This document shows positions 21,680-29,207 of a stretch of 63,171 nucleotides of DNA, one piece after another. The DNA is taken from positions 1 to 63,171 of the forward strand of contig CASFNW010000018.1 of NCBI GenBank assembly GCA_949296245.1, given 5' to 3'. Within the stretch, counting starts at the first letter, position 1. Each line of letters begins with the position of its first letter. The stretch comes from an uncultured bacterium. GTDB lineage: Bacteria > Cyanobacteriota > Vampirovibrionia > Gastranaerophilales > Gastranaerophilaceae. Below the pieces are notes generated by a model that saw only the letters and a program-made list of their open reading frames with translations, had not been told where the DNA came from and made no database searches. The translations under genes were made by a program, and so were the position numbers.

Positions 21680-22254
21680 CCGCCTAGCAAAACATCTTCC
21701 AGATATTTTATTATCTCATCATTGTATCTGTTATCCTTTGTCGAAAATGGTAAAACCACTCTGTTTGTCGCTTTTTTAAGCTCTTTAATTTTGCTTAGAA
21801 TTTTTGATTTTGGCGTAAGGTCAATTTTGGTTGCAATTACTATGGATGGCAGATTATGATGCAGTATCCACTCCTGCATCTGCAAATCATTTTTCTGGAT
21901 CTCGTGTCTTGAATCAATAAACTGGATAAGCAGTTTGAGAGAATCTCTGTTTAGAAGGTAATCTTCAAGGTTTTTCTGCCAGTCATTTTGCATTTTTGCT
22001 GATACCTGTGCATATCCGTATCCCGGTAAATCAGCAACTATATATCTGGAATCAAAGTTAAAAAGGTTAATAAGACGTGTTTTACCCGGTTTATTACTTG
22101 TTTTAGCAAGCTTTGAATTATTAGTAATTGCATTAATAAAGGATGATTTGCCGACATTAGACCTGCCGAGCAAAGCTACCTCTGGTAAACCTAAATTAGG
22201 ACATTGTGAGAGTTTTTGTGCGCTTATCAGAAATTTTGCGTTCTTTATTATCAT
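21676..22254 (-). CDS. engB: Ribosome biogenesis GTP-binding protein EngB/YihA
   Basis: Small TRAFAC GTPase needed for 50S subunit assembly. All G motifs are visible: G1 LLGRSNVGKSSFI (about 29-41), G2 with GKTRLINLF, G3 DLPGYGYAQ, and G4 ATKIDLTPK. Length 192 aa is standard. The ATG at 22254 lies inside the 3' part of the overlapping upstream reading frame (22196-22483), so translation may be coupled. Confidence 0.96.
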   Translation of the reverse strand: MIIKNAKFLISAQKLSQCPNLGLPEVALLGRSNVGKSSFINAITNNSKLAKTSNKPGKTRLINLFNFDSRYIVADLPGYGYAQVSAKMQNDWQKNLEDYLLNRDSLKLLIQFIDSRHEIQKNDLQMQEWILHHNLPSIVIATKIDLTPKSKILSKIKELKKATNRVVLPFSTKDNRYNDEIIKYLEDVLLGG

Positions 22255-22483
22255 TATTTAATTCACTTAACTTCTTCTTTTTATATAAAACTGTAGACAA
22301 TAAATTGTATAATTTGGGGCTGTTATAAACATTAATCTGAGCTGATTCATCTGACAGATTGAACTGTATTTTATTTACCGGAGATGCAAACGGAGATTCG
22401 ACATGACAAATTTGTATTATTCTATCTCGAATAATACTAATAGGTTGGGACATAAATAATTCAAATGTTTTAAAAATATTCAT
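22196..22483 (-). CDS. Small hypothetical protein overlapping engB
   Basis: A 95-residue product that ends 59 bases inside engB. It has no recognised domain. The middle has an alternating hydrophobic pattern (VNKIQFNLSDESAQINVYN), and the tail is strongly basic. No good ribosome binding site was found for any of its possible starts (22519, 22483 or 22453), so the start is uncertain. It could be a real short leader gene for engB or an accidental frame. Confidence 0.35.
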   Translation of the reverse strand: MNIFKTFELFMSQPISIIRDRIIQICHVESPFASPVNKIQFNLSDESAQINVYNSPKLYNLLSTVLYKKKKLSELNNDNKERKISDKRTKTLTMS

Positions 22484-22561
22484 CAAGCTTATCTTAACAA
22501 ATAAGCATATTAAATTCAATTAATACTAATTTATCACTTAATACAAAATTCCCGGGATAAA

Positions 22562-22867
22562 TTATGCATTCAAGTTCAAAGTAAAGTCTTTCTTGACGTT
22601 CGTATCAAGTATCTTCTGCATACTTTCAAGTTCGCTCGTAGCAGCCTTCTGCTGAGTTTCAAGGTTCTTTTGCTGCAGCTCAAGGTATTGATCCATTGCC
22701 TGCAATTGTTGTACTCTTGGATCAGATTCCCAATCTGCATCTGCAAGCTGCATAGTTTGATAAGCTATTTGCTGTCTTCTGTTGCTTATTGATGTAATGC
22801 TAAATTCAAGATTGCTCTTGTACATCGTCAAAGATAATAATCTTGTGTTGATAGCCCCTATTGTCAT
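22562..22867 (-). CDS. Short member of the MGMAASQARYL-type coiled-coil family
   Basis: A 101-residue protein, all helical by appearance. Its N terminus (RLLSLTMYKSNLEF) and C terminus (ESMQKILDTNVKKDF) match, in order, the conserved ends of the proteins at 57225-58307 and 56010-56981, but it lacks their 200-250 residue middle. Residues 53-90 form a Gln/Glu/Leu-rich coiled coil. AAGGAG lies 7 bases before the ATG. It is a stand-alone gene with a 265-base non-coding region upstream. No signal peptide. Function unknown; see the cluster at 54193-58307. Confidence 0.75.
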   Translation of the reverse strand: MTIGAINTRLLSLTMYKSNLEFSITSISNRRQQIAYQTMQLADADWESDPRVQQLQAMDQYLELQQKNLETQQKAATSELESMQKILDTNVKKDFTLNLNA

Positions 22868-23070
22868 TTTTGCTCTCCTTAAAACATTTAGTCTAGTGGT
22901 ACGGTAAATTGAATAAGTGGTATTTAATAAATAGAATCGGTATTTCTTTTTGTTTTTTATTTTTTCTCTCTGTATTTATATAAACAATTTTTAGTATAGA
23001 AAATTGCTATATTTGTTATATATTACGTAACAATTCTTAACATATCAGGAAAAATAAGCTATATGTAAGA

Positions 23071-23101
23071 ATAGCAAGGACTTATTTATAGTCCTTGCTA
23101 T
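23071..23101. terminator. Terminator-like hairpin
   Basis: ATAGCAAGGACT (23071-23082) pairs perfectly with AGTCCTTGCTAT (23090-23101). It lies past the stop of the LapA-like gene (minus strand) and is A/T flanked on both sides. The remaining 22868-23070 holds only AT-rich, promoter-like sequence for the 22867 gene. Confidence 0.65.
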
Positions 23102-23132
23102 ATAATTTTTTGTTTAAGTATATACTTTATAT

Positions 23133-23495
23133 CTACTTATTATTTAATGCTGACTCTAATGCAGCTTCCAGTGTGGCTATTTTTGCCTCTAATGCAGATA
23201 TCTTTGCTTTGTCTGTGTCTTTTTCTATAGATATATTTTCATGCCTTTTCTGGTATGCATCACAAAGATTGTCTAATTTCATTTTTATAAATGCACATAG
23301 TGAATATCCTGCTGCAAAGCCGGCAGCCAAAAATAAGGCAGATAAGTACACAAGGTTTGTAATGTAAGTTTTTTGCATTATGAAGCAGAAAAACTCGGTT
23401 TTAAGACCAAAGTTAAAATAGCAAAATATTCCAAAACATATTACTATAGCTGTAAAAATCAGTATATACAAAAATTTTTCAATGTTTTTATTCAT
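23133..23495 (-). CDS. LapA-like membrane protein with coiled coil, 120 aa
   Basis: Two membrane helices (about 8-28 and 44-68) precede a C-terminal coiled coil (about 80-120, KISALEAKIATLEAALESAL). This matches the layout of LapA/YciS-type proteins, small envelope proteins linked to lipopolysaccharide assembly in proteobacteria; the family assignment is tentative. The ATG at 23495 has AAGG about 8 bases upstream and overlaps the end of the pseudouridine synthase gene by 4 bases, so it is last in the lspA operon. Confidence 0.65.
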   Translation of the reverse strand: MNKNIEKFLYILIFTAIVICFGIFCYFNFGLKTEFFCFIMQKTYITNLVYLSALFLAAGFAAGYSLCAFIKMKLDNLCDAYQKRHENISIEKDTDKAKISALEAKIATLEAALESALNNK

Positions 23496-24418
23496 TTTCT
23501 GCACCTTAAATAATTTAATGTCTTAATTATATCATTGTCAAACCCTGTTTCAATATGCTTTTGTGTATTATCAAACGGAGTTACAAATTTTAGTGAAAAT
23601 GCTTGAAGAACCTGTTCTTGTGTTTTTACAGGAAGTTTCTCTCCTCCATAAAAGCTGTCATTGACTATAGGATGTCCAATGTATGACATATGAACGCGTA
23701 TCTGGTGAGTTCTTCCTGTTTCCAAATTGATTTCAAGCAGTGAAAAATTATCAATTACTTCTAAAACCTTATAGTGAGTAATTGAAGGCTTACCGTTTTC
23801 CACAACTGCCATTCTTTCTGGTTTTGTTGGATGTCTGCCTATGTCTGCCGATATAGTTCCTGTTGGTTTATCAAATATGCCGGATACAATTGCGTAGTAC
23901 TTCTTCTCTATACTTCTTTGCTGCATTTGTCTTTTAAGGTGTTCATATGCATCATTTGTTTTTGCTATAATTAAAAGCCCTGATGTGTTTCTGTCAAGCC
24001 GATGCACAATGCCGGGTCTGTATAAACCGTTGCAGTCGCAAAGTTTTCCATGCGTATGATATAAAAGAGCGTTTACAAGGGTACCTGTTTTTTCAACAGA
24101 GGTAGGATGAGTAAGCATACCAGACGGTTTGTTTACAACTAACATCTCATTGTCTTCATACTTTATATCAAGAGGAATATCCTCCGGCTCTAAATGGTAC
24201 TCTGCTTCTGTATCTATGTTTACTAAAATTTCATCATCATTTTTTAGTATTTGAGATGGCTTTAATACTGAATTATTAAGCAGAATACTTCCGTTTTTTA
24301 TTTGCTTTTGTATATATGAACGCGACAAATCAGAAAATAGATTGGACAGATACACATCTGCGCGTATTCCGGAATCTTCTTCACCGATATAAAGTTTTTC
24401 AATCAGTTTTCTTTTCAT
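23492..24418 (-). CDS. RluA/RluD-family pseudouridine synthase
   Basis: Converts uridines to pseudouridine in rRNA. An S4 RNA-binding domain (about 20-75, RADVYLSNLFSDLSRSYIQK) is followed by the catalytic domain with the motif GIVHRLDRNTSGLLIIAKT, which contains the catalytic Asp, and the later RTHQIRVHMSYIGHPIVND block. The 308-aa length fits RluD-type enzymes. The start at 24418 (MKRKLIEKL) overlaps the lspA stop region by 20 bases; the longer reading would add an lspA-shadow hydrophobic leader. lspA-rluD order is conserved widely. Confidence 0.94.
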   Translation of the reverse strand: MKRKLIEKLYIGEEDSGIRADVYLSNLFSDLSRSYIQKQIKNGSILLNNSVLKPSQILKNDDEILVNIDTEAEYHLEPEDIPLDIKYEDNEMLVVNKPSGMLTHPTSVEKTGTLVNALLYHTHGKLCDCNGLYRPGIVHRLDRNTSGLLIIAKTNDAYEHLKRQMQQRSIEKKYYAIVSGIFDKPTGTISADIGRHPTKPERMAVVENGKPSITHYKVLEVIDNFSLLEINLETGRTHQIRVHMSYIGHPIVNDSFYGGEKLPVKTQEQVLQAFSLKFVTPFDNTQKHIETGFDNDIIKTLNYLRCRK

Positions 24419-24866
24419 TATTAAAAAGTATATTACAAATAAGTACAAAAGCACCAATGCAGATAAATATATCTGAGATATTAAATATAGGGAACATAAC
24501 AAAATTCAGCTTTATATAATCCGTTACAAATCCGTCTACAATACGCTCCGAAAGGTTGCATATAATGCCGGCGCACAGAATTGAGGAAAAAAATAAATCA
24601 CTCAATGTATACTTTTTGATATTTAAAAATATGTAATAAAAAGCTGCAATTAATATTAATGTTGAAACAAAAACAAGAAATGCAGTATGCGTATGAAAAA
24701 GGCTGAAAGCTGCACCGTAATTCTTTATGTATTCAATTTTAAACAGCGTACAGTCAAAATTATTGTAGTATGCAATAACAATGTTTCTTGTAAATAATGA
24801 AACTGCACAAAAGAATGCGGTTAATATAAAAAAACTAAACATTTTTTTATACTTGTTCATAGGCAT
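24399..24866 (-). CDS. lspA: Lipoprotein signal peptidase
   Basis: Membrane aspartyl protease that removes signal peptides from prolipoproteins. Four membrane helices are visible in 155 aa. The conserved NYGAAFSLF block is present, as are the two regions carrying the catalytic aspartates: NLSERIVDGFVTDYI and FNISDIFI. The residue before Arg in the first region, normally Asp (NxxDR), is Glu here; the catalytic Asp in VTDY and the one in NISD are kept. The ATG overlaps the stop of the preceding secreted-protein gene (TAATG). Confidence 0.92.
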   Translation of the reverse strand: MPMNKYKKMFSFFILTAFFCAVSLFTRNIVIAYYNNFDCTLFKIEYIKNYGAAFSLFHTHTAFLVFVSTLILIAAFYYIFLNIKKYTLSDLFFSSILCAGIICNLSERIVDGFVTDYIKLNFVMFPIFNISDIFICIGAFVLICNILFNNEKKTD

Positions 24867-25801
24867 TATTTATTTCCGCCTGCTGTATTTACCTTAGCTT
24901 CAACCGATTTTTCTTCAGTTAAAGGAATAAACTTTTCCGTTTTATGATTAAGTACATTCACTCTGCTTGAAAGAAAAGCAATGCCAATTATATTTACGTT
25001 AATATCATTTTCTTTGATATCAGGCTTTGCAATACCTATTGAAGCTACAGCATTTTCATTTTTTTGATTATTATTGCTTCTGAGAATTCTTTCCTGTATG
25101 CCTGACGCCTTTAGGCTTCTGAATACTTCAGTACTTTTCTGTAAAGGATATGTTATAGGCTCATTTGCAATAGAAATAAGTGCAAGATATGAACGCGGGA
25201 CATTAAGCTTTAAAATAGCCGTGTATTCTTCATTTGGCGACACTAAAGCCGGCGCATCTAGGTTCATTGGTATATATTTAGCCACGCCGTATCTCATTGA
25301 TGTCTTTTCGCTTATAACAAAATCCGATGTGATTTTCCATTCATTAGAAAATCTTTTTAAATAATAAATTGCAGTTGATTCAGAATCTATGTATCCATTG
25401 CCTTTGACAAACTCGACAGTTGTATTTGTTGTACCGGAAAGCCGCTCTTTTGTGATAACAGTTGCATTGTCTAAATTTACGTCAATCGATAAAACTTTAA
25501 TAGAATATTTTACATCAGGATATTCTTTCCAGGATTCCTTTGCAAGTTCTTTAAGACTGTCAATATTGTAACCGTCTGCGCTTCTGTATGATGAATCATG
25601 AAGATTTAAAAATTTATCAAGTTCTTGAGTGTTACAGTATTTTTGATAATTTTCAAAAATTTGTTTTATCTGTACAGCAGGTTCAATATTGTTTTTTTTG
25701 TGAAAGCCTATATTAGATAAATCGAATTTATCATCTGCCATAACTGGATAATTTATAAAAAATACAAATAGTAGTGTAATTATAAGTAGTAACTTTTTCA
25801 T
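24866..25801 (-). CDS. Secreted protein with NTF2-like domain, 311 aa
   Basis: A signal peptide is clear at residues 1 to about 22 (MKKLLLIITLLFVFFINYPV, cleavage near VMA). Residues about 40-155 look like an NTF2/SnoaL-like fold: a helix start IKQIFENYQKY followed by strands ending in FSNEWKITSDFV. The C-terminal half is strand-rich and unassigned. The start at 25801 is chosen because the signal peptide begins there and a GGATGAG element lies upstream; codons at 25813 and 25825 are alternatives. It heads the operon with lspA, the pseudouridine synthase and the LapA-like gene, which suggests an envelope role. Confidence 0.7.
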   Translation of the reverse strand: MKKLLLIITLLFVFFINYPVMADDKFDLSNIGFHKKNNIEPAVQIKQIFENYQKYCNTQELDKFLNLHDSSYRSADGYNIDSLKELAKESWKEYPDVKYSIKVLSIDVNLDNATVITKERLSGTTNTTVEFVKGNGYIDSESTAIYYLKRFSNEWKITSDFVISEKTSMRYGVAKYIPMNLDAPALVSPNEEYTAILKLNVPRSYLALISIANEPITYPLQKSTEVFRSLKASGIQERILRSNNNQKNENAVASIGIAKPDIKENDINVNIIGIAFLSSRVNVLNHKTEKFIPLTEEKSVEAKVNTAGGNK

Positions 25802-25900
25802 ATTGCGTCTCATCCTTCTATCCAAAAATATTATAGCAAAAATTAGGATAAACTAAATTACTAAATAATATTTTTTTGCTAAAATAACTTTGAGGTAATT

Positions 25901-26674
25901 ATGCTACTAACTCTTGATATAGGAAACACATCAACAACAATAGGGCTTTTTGACAGCGACAATCTCGTTGAAACATGGTCAATAGCTTCAGAGAAACATC
26001 GTTCTGAGGACGAAATAGGTATATTACTTATAAACCTGCTAAAAATCCACAATTATGAGGATAAAGTTGATTCAGCATGCCTGTGCAGCGTCGTTGTGTG
26101 TTTGACAGAGAGATATAAAAATGCATTAAAGAGATATTTGGGCATTGAACCTTTTGTTGTTTCAAATAAAACAACTAATCTTCTAAACTATTGTGTTGAT
26201 TATCCTGAAGAAGTTGGTGCAGACCGTATTGTAAATGCTTTTGCCGCATACAGTAAGTATAAAAAGACATGTATAGTTGTTGATATGGGCACTGCTACTT
26301 CTTTTGATATTGTAAGGAGAAACGGCGACTTTTTGGGCGGCATAATCTGTGCGGGTATGAAAATTCAGGCAGAAAGTCTTAAAAAATTTACTTCAAAACT
26401 TCCTCTAATCAAAATTGAAGCCCCTAATGCCGCAATAGGCCCGAACACCATAGATGCAATGCTCTCGGGGATAGTAAGGGGCCATGCCTGCATGATAGAC
26501 GGACTGATAAAAGAGTGTGAAAAAGAGCTGGGCGAAACAGCAGTGATAATTGCAACAGGCGGTTATTCGTCGATGATTGCAGAGTATATGGAAAGAAAAT
26601 TTGATTACATTAACCCGAATATTACGCTTGAAGGTCTGAAATCTATCTACGAAGCACATGTTCTATCTGTGTAG
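25901..26674 (+). CDS. coaX: Type III pantothenate kinase
   Basis: Phosphorylates pantothenate in the first step of CoA synthesis. It is an ASKHA-fold enzyme: LTLDIGNTSTTIGLFD (phosphate loop), GADRIVNAFAAY, the catalytic-type VDMGTATSFDIV, GGIICAGMKIQ and ATGGYSSMI. Length 257 aa is usual. It is stand-alone; a weak hairpin (ACTC with GAGT, then T run) at about 26682-26705 may terminate it. It complements panB and panC at 11475-13192. Confidence 0.96.
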   Translation: MLLTLDIGNTSTTIGLFDSDNLVETWSIASEKHRSEDEIGILLINLLKIHNYEDKVDSACLCSVVVCLTERYKNALKRYLGIEPFVVSNKTTNLLNYCVDYPEEVGADRIVNAFAAYSKYKKTCIVVDMGTATSFDIVRRNGDFLGGIICAGMKIQAESLKKFTSKLPLIKIEAPNAAIGPNTIDAMLSGIVRGHACMIDGLIKECEKELGETAVIIATGGYSSMIAEYMERKFDYINPNITLEGLKSIYEAHVLSV

Positions 26675-26752
26675 TAAAATACTCTTTTAAGTCGAGTTTT
26701 TTAATATAATAGTGCGCTATACTGATATTGAGCATAAATAAAGGGGGTATTT

Positions 26753-26992
26753 ATGTTGTCGCCTATTTTCGATTTGTATACTCCGCAGACAAACGGAGAG
26801 ATATCTGAATCTATTATGCAAAACTGGACACTACAGGCTATTGAATGTTATGAAATACATTCAGATTGTAAAAAATGCTCATTATCAGCAGGAAATTATT
26901 CTTTTGTATGCCAGATGCCCAAAATAGTTAAAGCCCTGCTAAAAACTTATGGTGAACCAGGTGAATGCATGAAAAAAATTTCTAATTTTTAA
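26753..26992 (+). CDS. Cys-rich hypothetical protein, 79 aa
   Basis: Small protein with five cysteines at 32, 39, 42, 53 and 72. The spacing C-x6-C-x2-C-x10-C (ECYEIHSDCKKCSL, then FVCQMPKIVK) suggests a bound metal, zinc or an iron-sulfur cluster. The strong site AAAGGGGG precedes the ATG, which supports a real gene. Its end overlaps the convergent gene by 4 bases. No family is recognised. Confidence 0.65.
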   Translation: MLSPIFDLYTPQTNGEISESIMQNWTLQAIECYEIHSDCKKCSLSAGNYSFVCQMPKIVKALLKTYGEPGECMKKISNF

Positions 26993-27330
26993 AATTTTTC
27001 TATAAAGAATTTTACTGCTTCATCTACACTTTCTGGTGAATTTAAATTTTTTGAAATATCAGCTTGGGTTGATTTAATAGCTCTAGGAGTTCTTGCTCTT
27101 TTATATATAAGTAATATCAAAAATAGTCCTGCACAGGAACCTGCAACAAGCAGCATTGATTTTAAGAACTTTTTTAATACAATTCTTGTTTCTGCTTTTT
27201 GAGGCAGCAGTTTATGGACTGCTGCTGCAGGATTGCTTACGGGGTTCGCTGCGGAATAATCCGGTACTATAAAGCCAAACCCTAGAATAACTGACAATAA
27301 AATAGTTAATATTTTGATTTTTATTTTCAT
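26989..27330 (-). CDS. Hypothetical exported/membrane protein, 113 aa
   Basis: An N-terminal hydrophobic segment (about 5-28) looks like a signal peptide, and a second helix lies at about 58-80 (MLLVAGSCAGLFLILLIY), followed by a basic stop-transfer end and a short charged tail. Function unknown. It lies 19 bases past the RNase E/G stop on the same strand, so it is probably last in that operon. Confidence 0.65.
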   Translation of the reverse strand: MKIKIKILTILLSVILGFGFIVPDYSAANPVSNPAAAVHKLLPQKAETRIVLKKFLKSMLLVAGSCAGLFLILLIYKRARTPRAIKSTQADISKNLNSPESVDEAVKFFIEKF

Positions 27331-27349
27331 ATAACACCTGCACTAAAGC

Positions 27350-29170
27350 CTATTCAGCTTTTTCCTGAGGCTTTTTTCTTGTTCTTGATGCTTTTCTTGT
27401 TTTGGTTTTCTTTACGGGCTGTGCCTCTTCAACCGGAGTTTCTTCCTGAACGGGCAGTGCTTGTTGTTGATTTTCATCTGTTGTGGCATTTTCTTCAGCA
27501 GCTTTTTTGGCTTTTCTGCTCGTTCTTTTTCTAGTTTGTTTTGCCGGCTTTTCCGGATTTTCCTGTTTAATTTCTTCTTTTATAGTTTCTTTTACTTCCT
27601 GCTCAACGTCACTTCGTATTTCAGGTTTGTTATCCGTAACTACAGCAGGCTCAATTATTTCCGCAACTTCAATTTCTGCGTTCTGTTGTTTAATATTGTC
27701 TTCACGTTTGTTTCTGTTATTTTTTCTGTTTTTATTGAAACGTCTGTTTTTAGATTCTGATTTTACAAATTCTTCTGACTGCTGATTTTCAGAGGTGTTT
27801 TGTTCATCATTTATGTGATTTCTTCTGTCGTAATCATTCTTTTGAGTATTATGCTGATGATTAAATACTTTATTGTTTTTATCATTATGTTTGTTTTTAC
27901 CATTCATCGGCAGTTTCAATTTAGCAGCTTTAGAACGGTTTTCACCTTCTGTCAGAGATGAAGCAAATCCGAAATCTTCTAAGATATGGCCTGTGCCGTT
28001 GCAGTGAGGACATTTCTTTGTGAATATTTCAGCAAGGCTTTGTCCCTGTCTGTGTCTTGTCATTTCAACAAGTCCCAAATCAGATAACTGTCCTACCTGA
28101 GGCTTAGCTTTGTCTGTTTCTACAGCAAGCTCCAGTTCTTCCATAATAGCAATTTTGTCTGCGCGGCTAAGCATATCTATAAAGTCAATAATAATCATAC
28201 CGCCGATGTTTCTCAACTTCAGCTGTCTGGCTATTTCCACAACAGCTTCTTTATTTGTCTTCAAGATAGTTTCATCCTGAGTCGCAGAACTTATAAATTT
28301 ACCGCTGTTAACATCAATTACAGTAAGAGCCTCTGTTGTCTGAATAAACAGATATCCGCCCGAGGGAAGATTTACTTTAATCTGTAATGCTTGCTCTATT
28401 TCTTTTTTGACGCCTGATGCAACCAGAAGCGGTTCACTGCCTTTGTACACGGAAATATCAATATTTTTGTTAAGATTCCAGTTCTGTATCAGCTGCTGTG
28501 TTCTGTGCATCGCATAAGGAGTATCTACAACAATCTCTTTTACGTCTTCTGTGCAGGCTTCTCTTATTACTCTGTATAATAAATCCTGATCCCTGTATAA
28601 AAGGTTTGGTGCGTCAACAAGTTCTGCCTGAGTTACAATCGTATTCCATTTTTCAAGAAGAATTTCCAAATCCTCCTGAATTTCTGCCTCTGTTTGTCCT
28701 TCTGCTTCTGTTCTTATAATTACACCGAGTCCGACAGGTTTTATAAGACTTACTATAGATTTCAGTCTCGCTCTTTCCTTAGAAGACATAATTTTTTTAC
28801 TGACGCTGATACCTGCCTCTTGAGGCATAAGAACGCAAAATCTGCCCGGAAGGCTTATCGACGTAGTAACTCTCGGCCCTTTATGCCCGGTAGGCTCTTT
28901 TACTACCTGTACAACCAGATTTTGTTTTGGTGAAAGTTTATCCTGTAAACCTCCTTTGCCTATAACATCAGCCGCATGTAAAAAGCCCATTTTGTCTGAA
29001 CCTACATCTACAAATGCTGCCTCTATACTCGGGAGTATATTTTCTACTTTACTTAAATATACGTCGCCAAGAAGAATTTCTCCTCTGTGAATAAAAAATT
29101 CTGTAGCTTTATTGTCTTCGAAAACCGCTGCAATATTGTCACGTTCCGCAATAACTATTGATTTTGACAT
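27350..29170 (-). CDS. Ribonuclease E/G family protein
   Basis: Endoribonuclease for mRNA turnover and rRNA/tRNA processing. The catalytic core (about 1-400) is complete: split S1 domain (GEILLGDVYLSKVENILPSI), Mg-binding aspartates in VIDVNSGKF (286) and MIIIDFIDM (329), and the zinc-link CPHCNGTGH (about 388-396). The last 200 residues are a disordered, Lys/Arg/Asn/Glu-rich tail, of the kind that can recruit partners in RNase E but without recognisable binding motifs. At 606 aa it is intermediate between RNase G and RNase E. The start is 37 bases past the radical SAM gene, a neighbourhood commonly conserved with RNase G. Confidence 0.94.
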   Translation of the reverse strand: MSKSIVIAERDNIAAVFEDNKATEFFIHRGEILLGDVYLSKVENILPSIEAAFVDVGSDKMGFLHAADVIGKGGLQDKLSPKQNLVVQVVKEPTGHKGPRVTTSISLPGRFCVLMPQEAGISVSKKIMSSKERARLKSIVSLIKPVGLGVIIRTEAEGQTEAEIQEDLEILLEKWNTIVTQAELVDAPNLLYRDQDLLYRVIREACTEDVKEIVVDTPYAMHRTQQLIQNWNLNKNIDISVYKGSEPLLVASGVKKEIEQALQIKVNLPSGGYLFIQTTEALTVIDVNSGKFISSATQDETILKTNKEAVVEIARQLKLRNIGGMIIIDFIDMLSRADKIAIMEELELAVETDKAKPQVGQLSDLGLVEMTRHRQGQSLAEIFTKKCPHCNGTGHILEDFGFASSLTEGENRSKAAKLKLPMNGKNKHNDKNNKVFNHQHNTQKNDYDRRNHINDEQNTSENQQSEEFVKSESKNRRFNKNRKNNRNKREDNIKQQNAEIEVAEIIEPAVVTDNKPEIRSDVEQEVKETIKEEIKQENPEKPAKQTRKRTSRKAKKAAEENATTDENQQQALPVQEETPVEEAQPVKKTKTRKASRTRKKPQEKAE

Positions 29171-29207
29171 AAATATTTTCCTTTAAAACTGTAAAAACTC
29201 TTTATTG

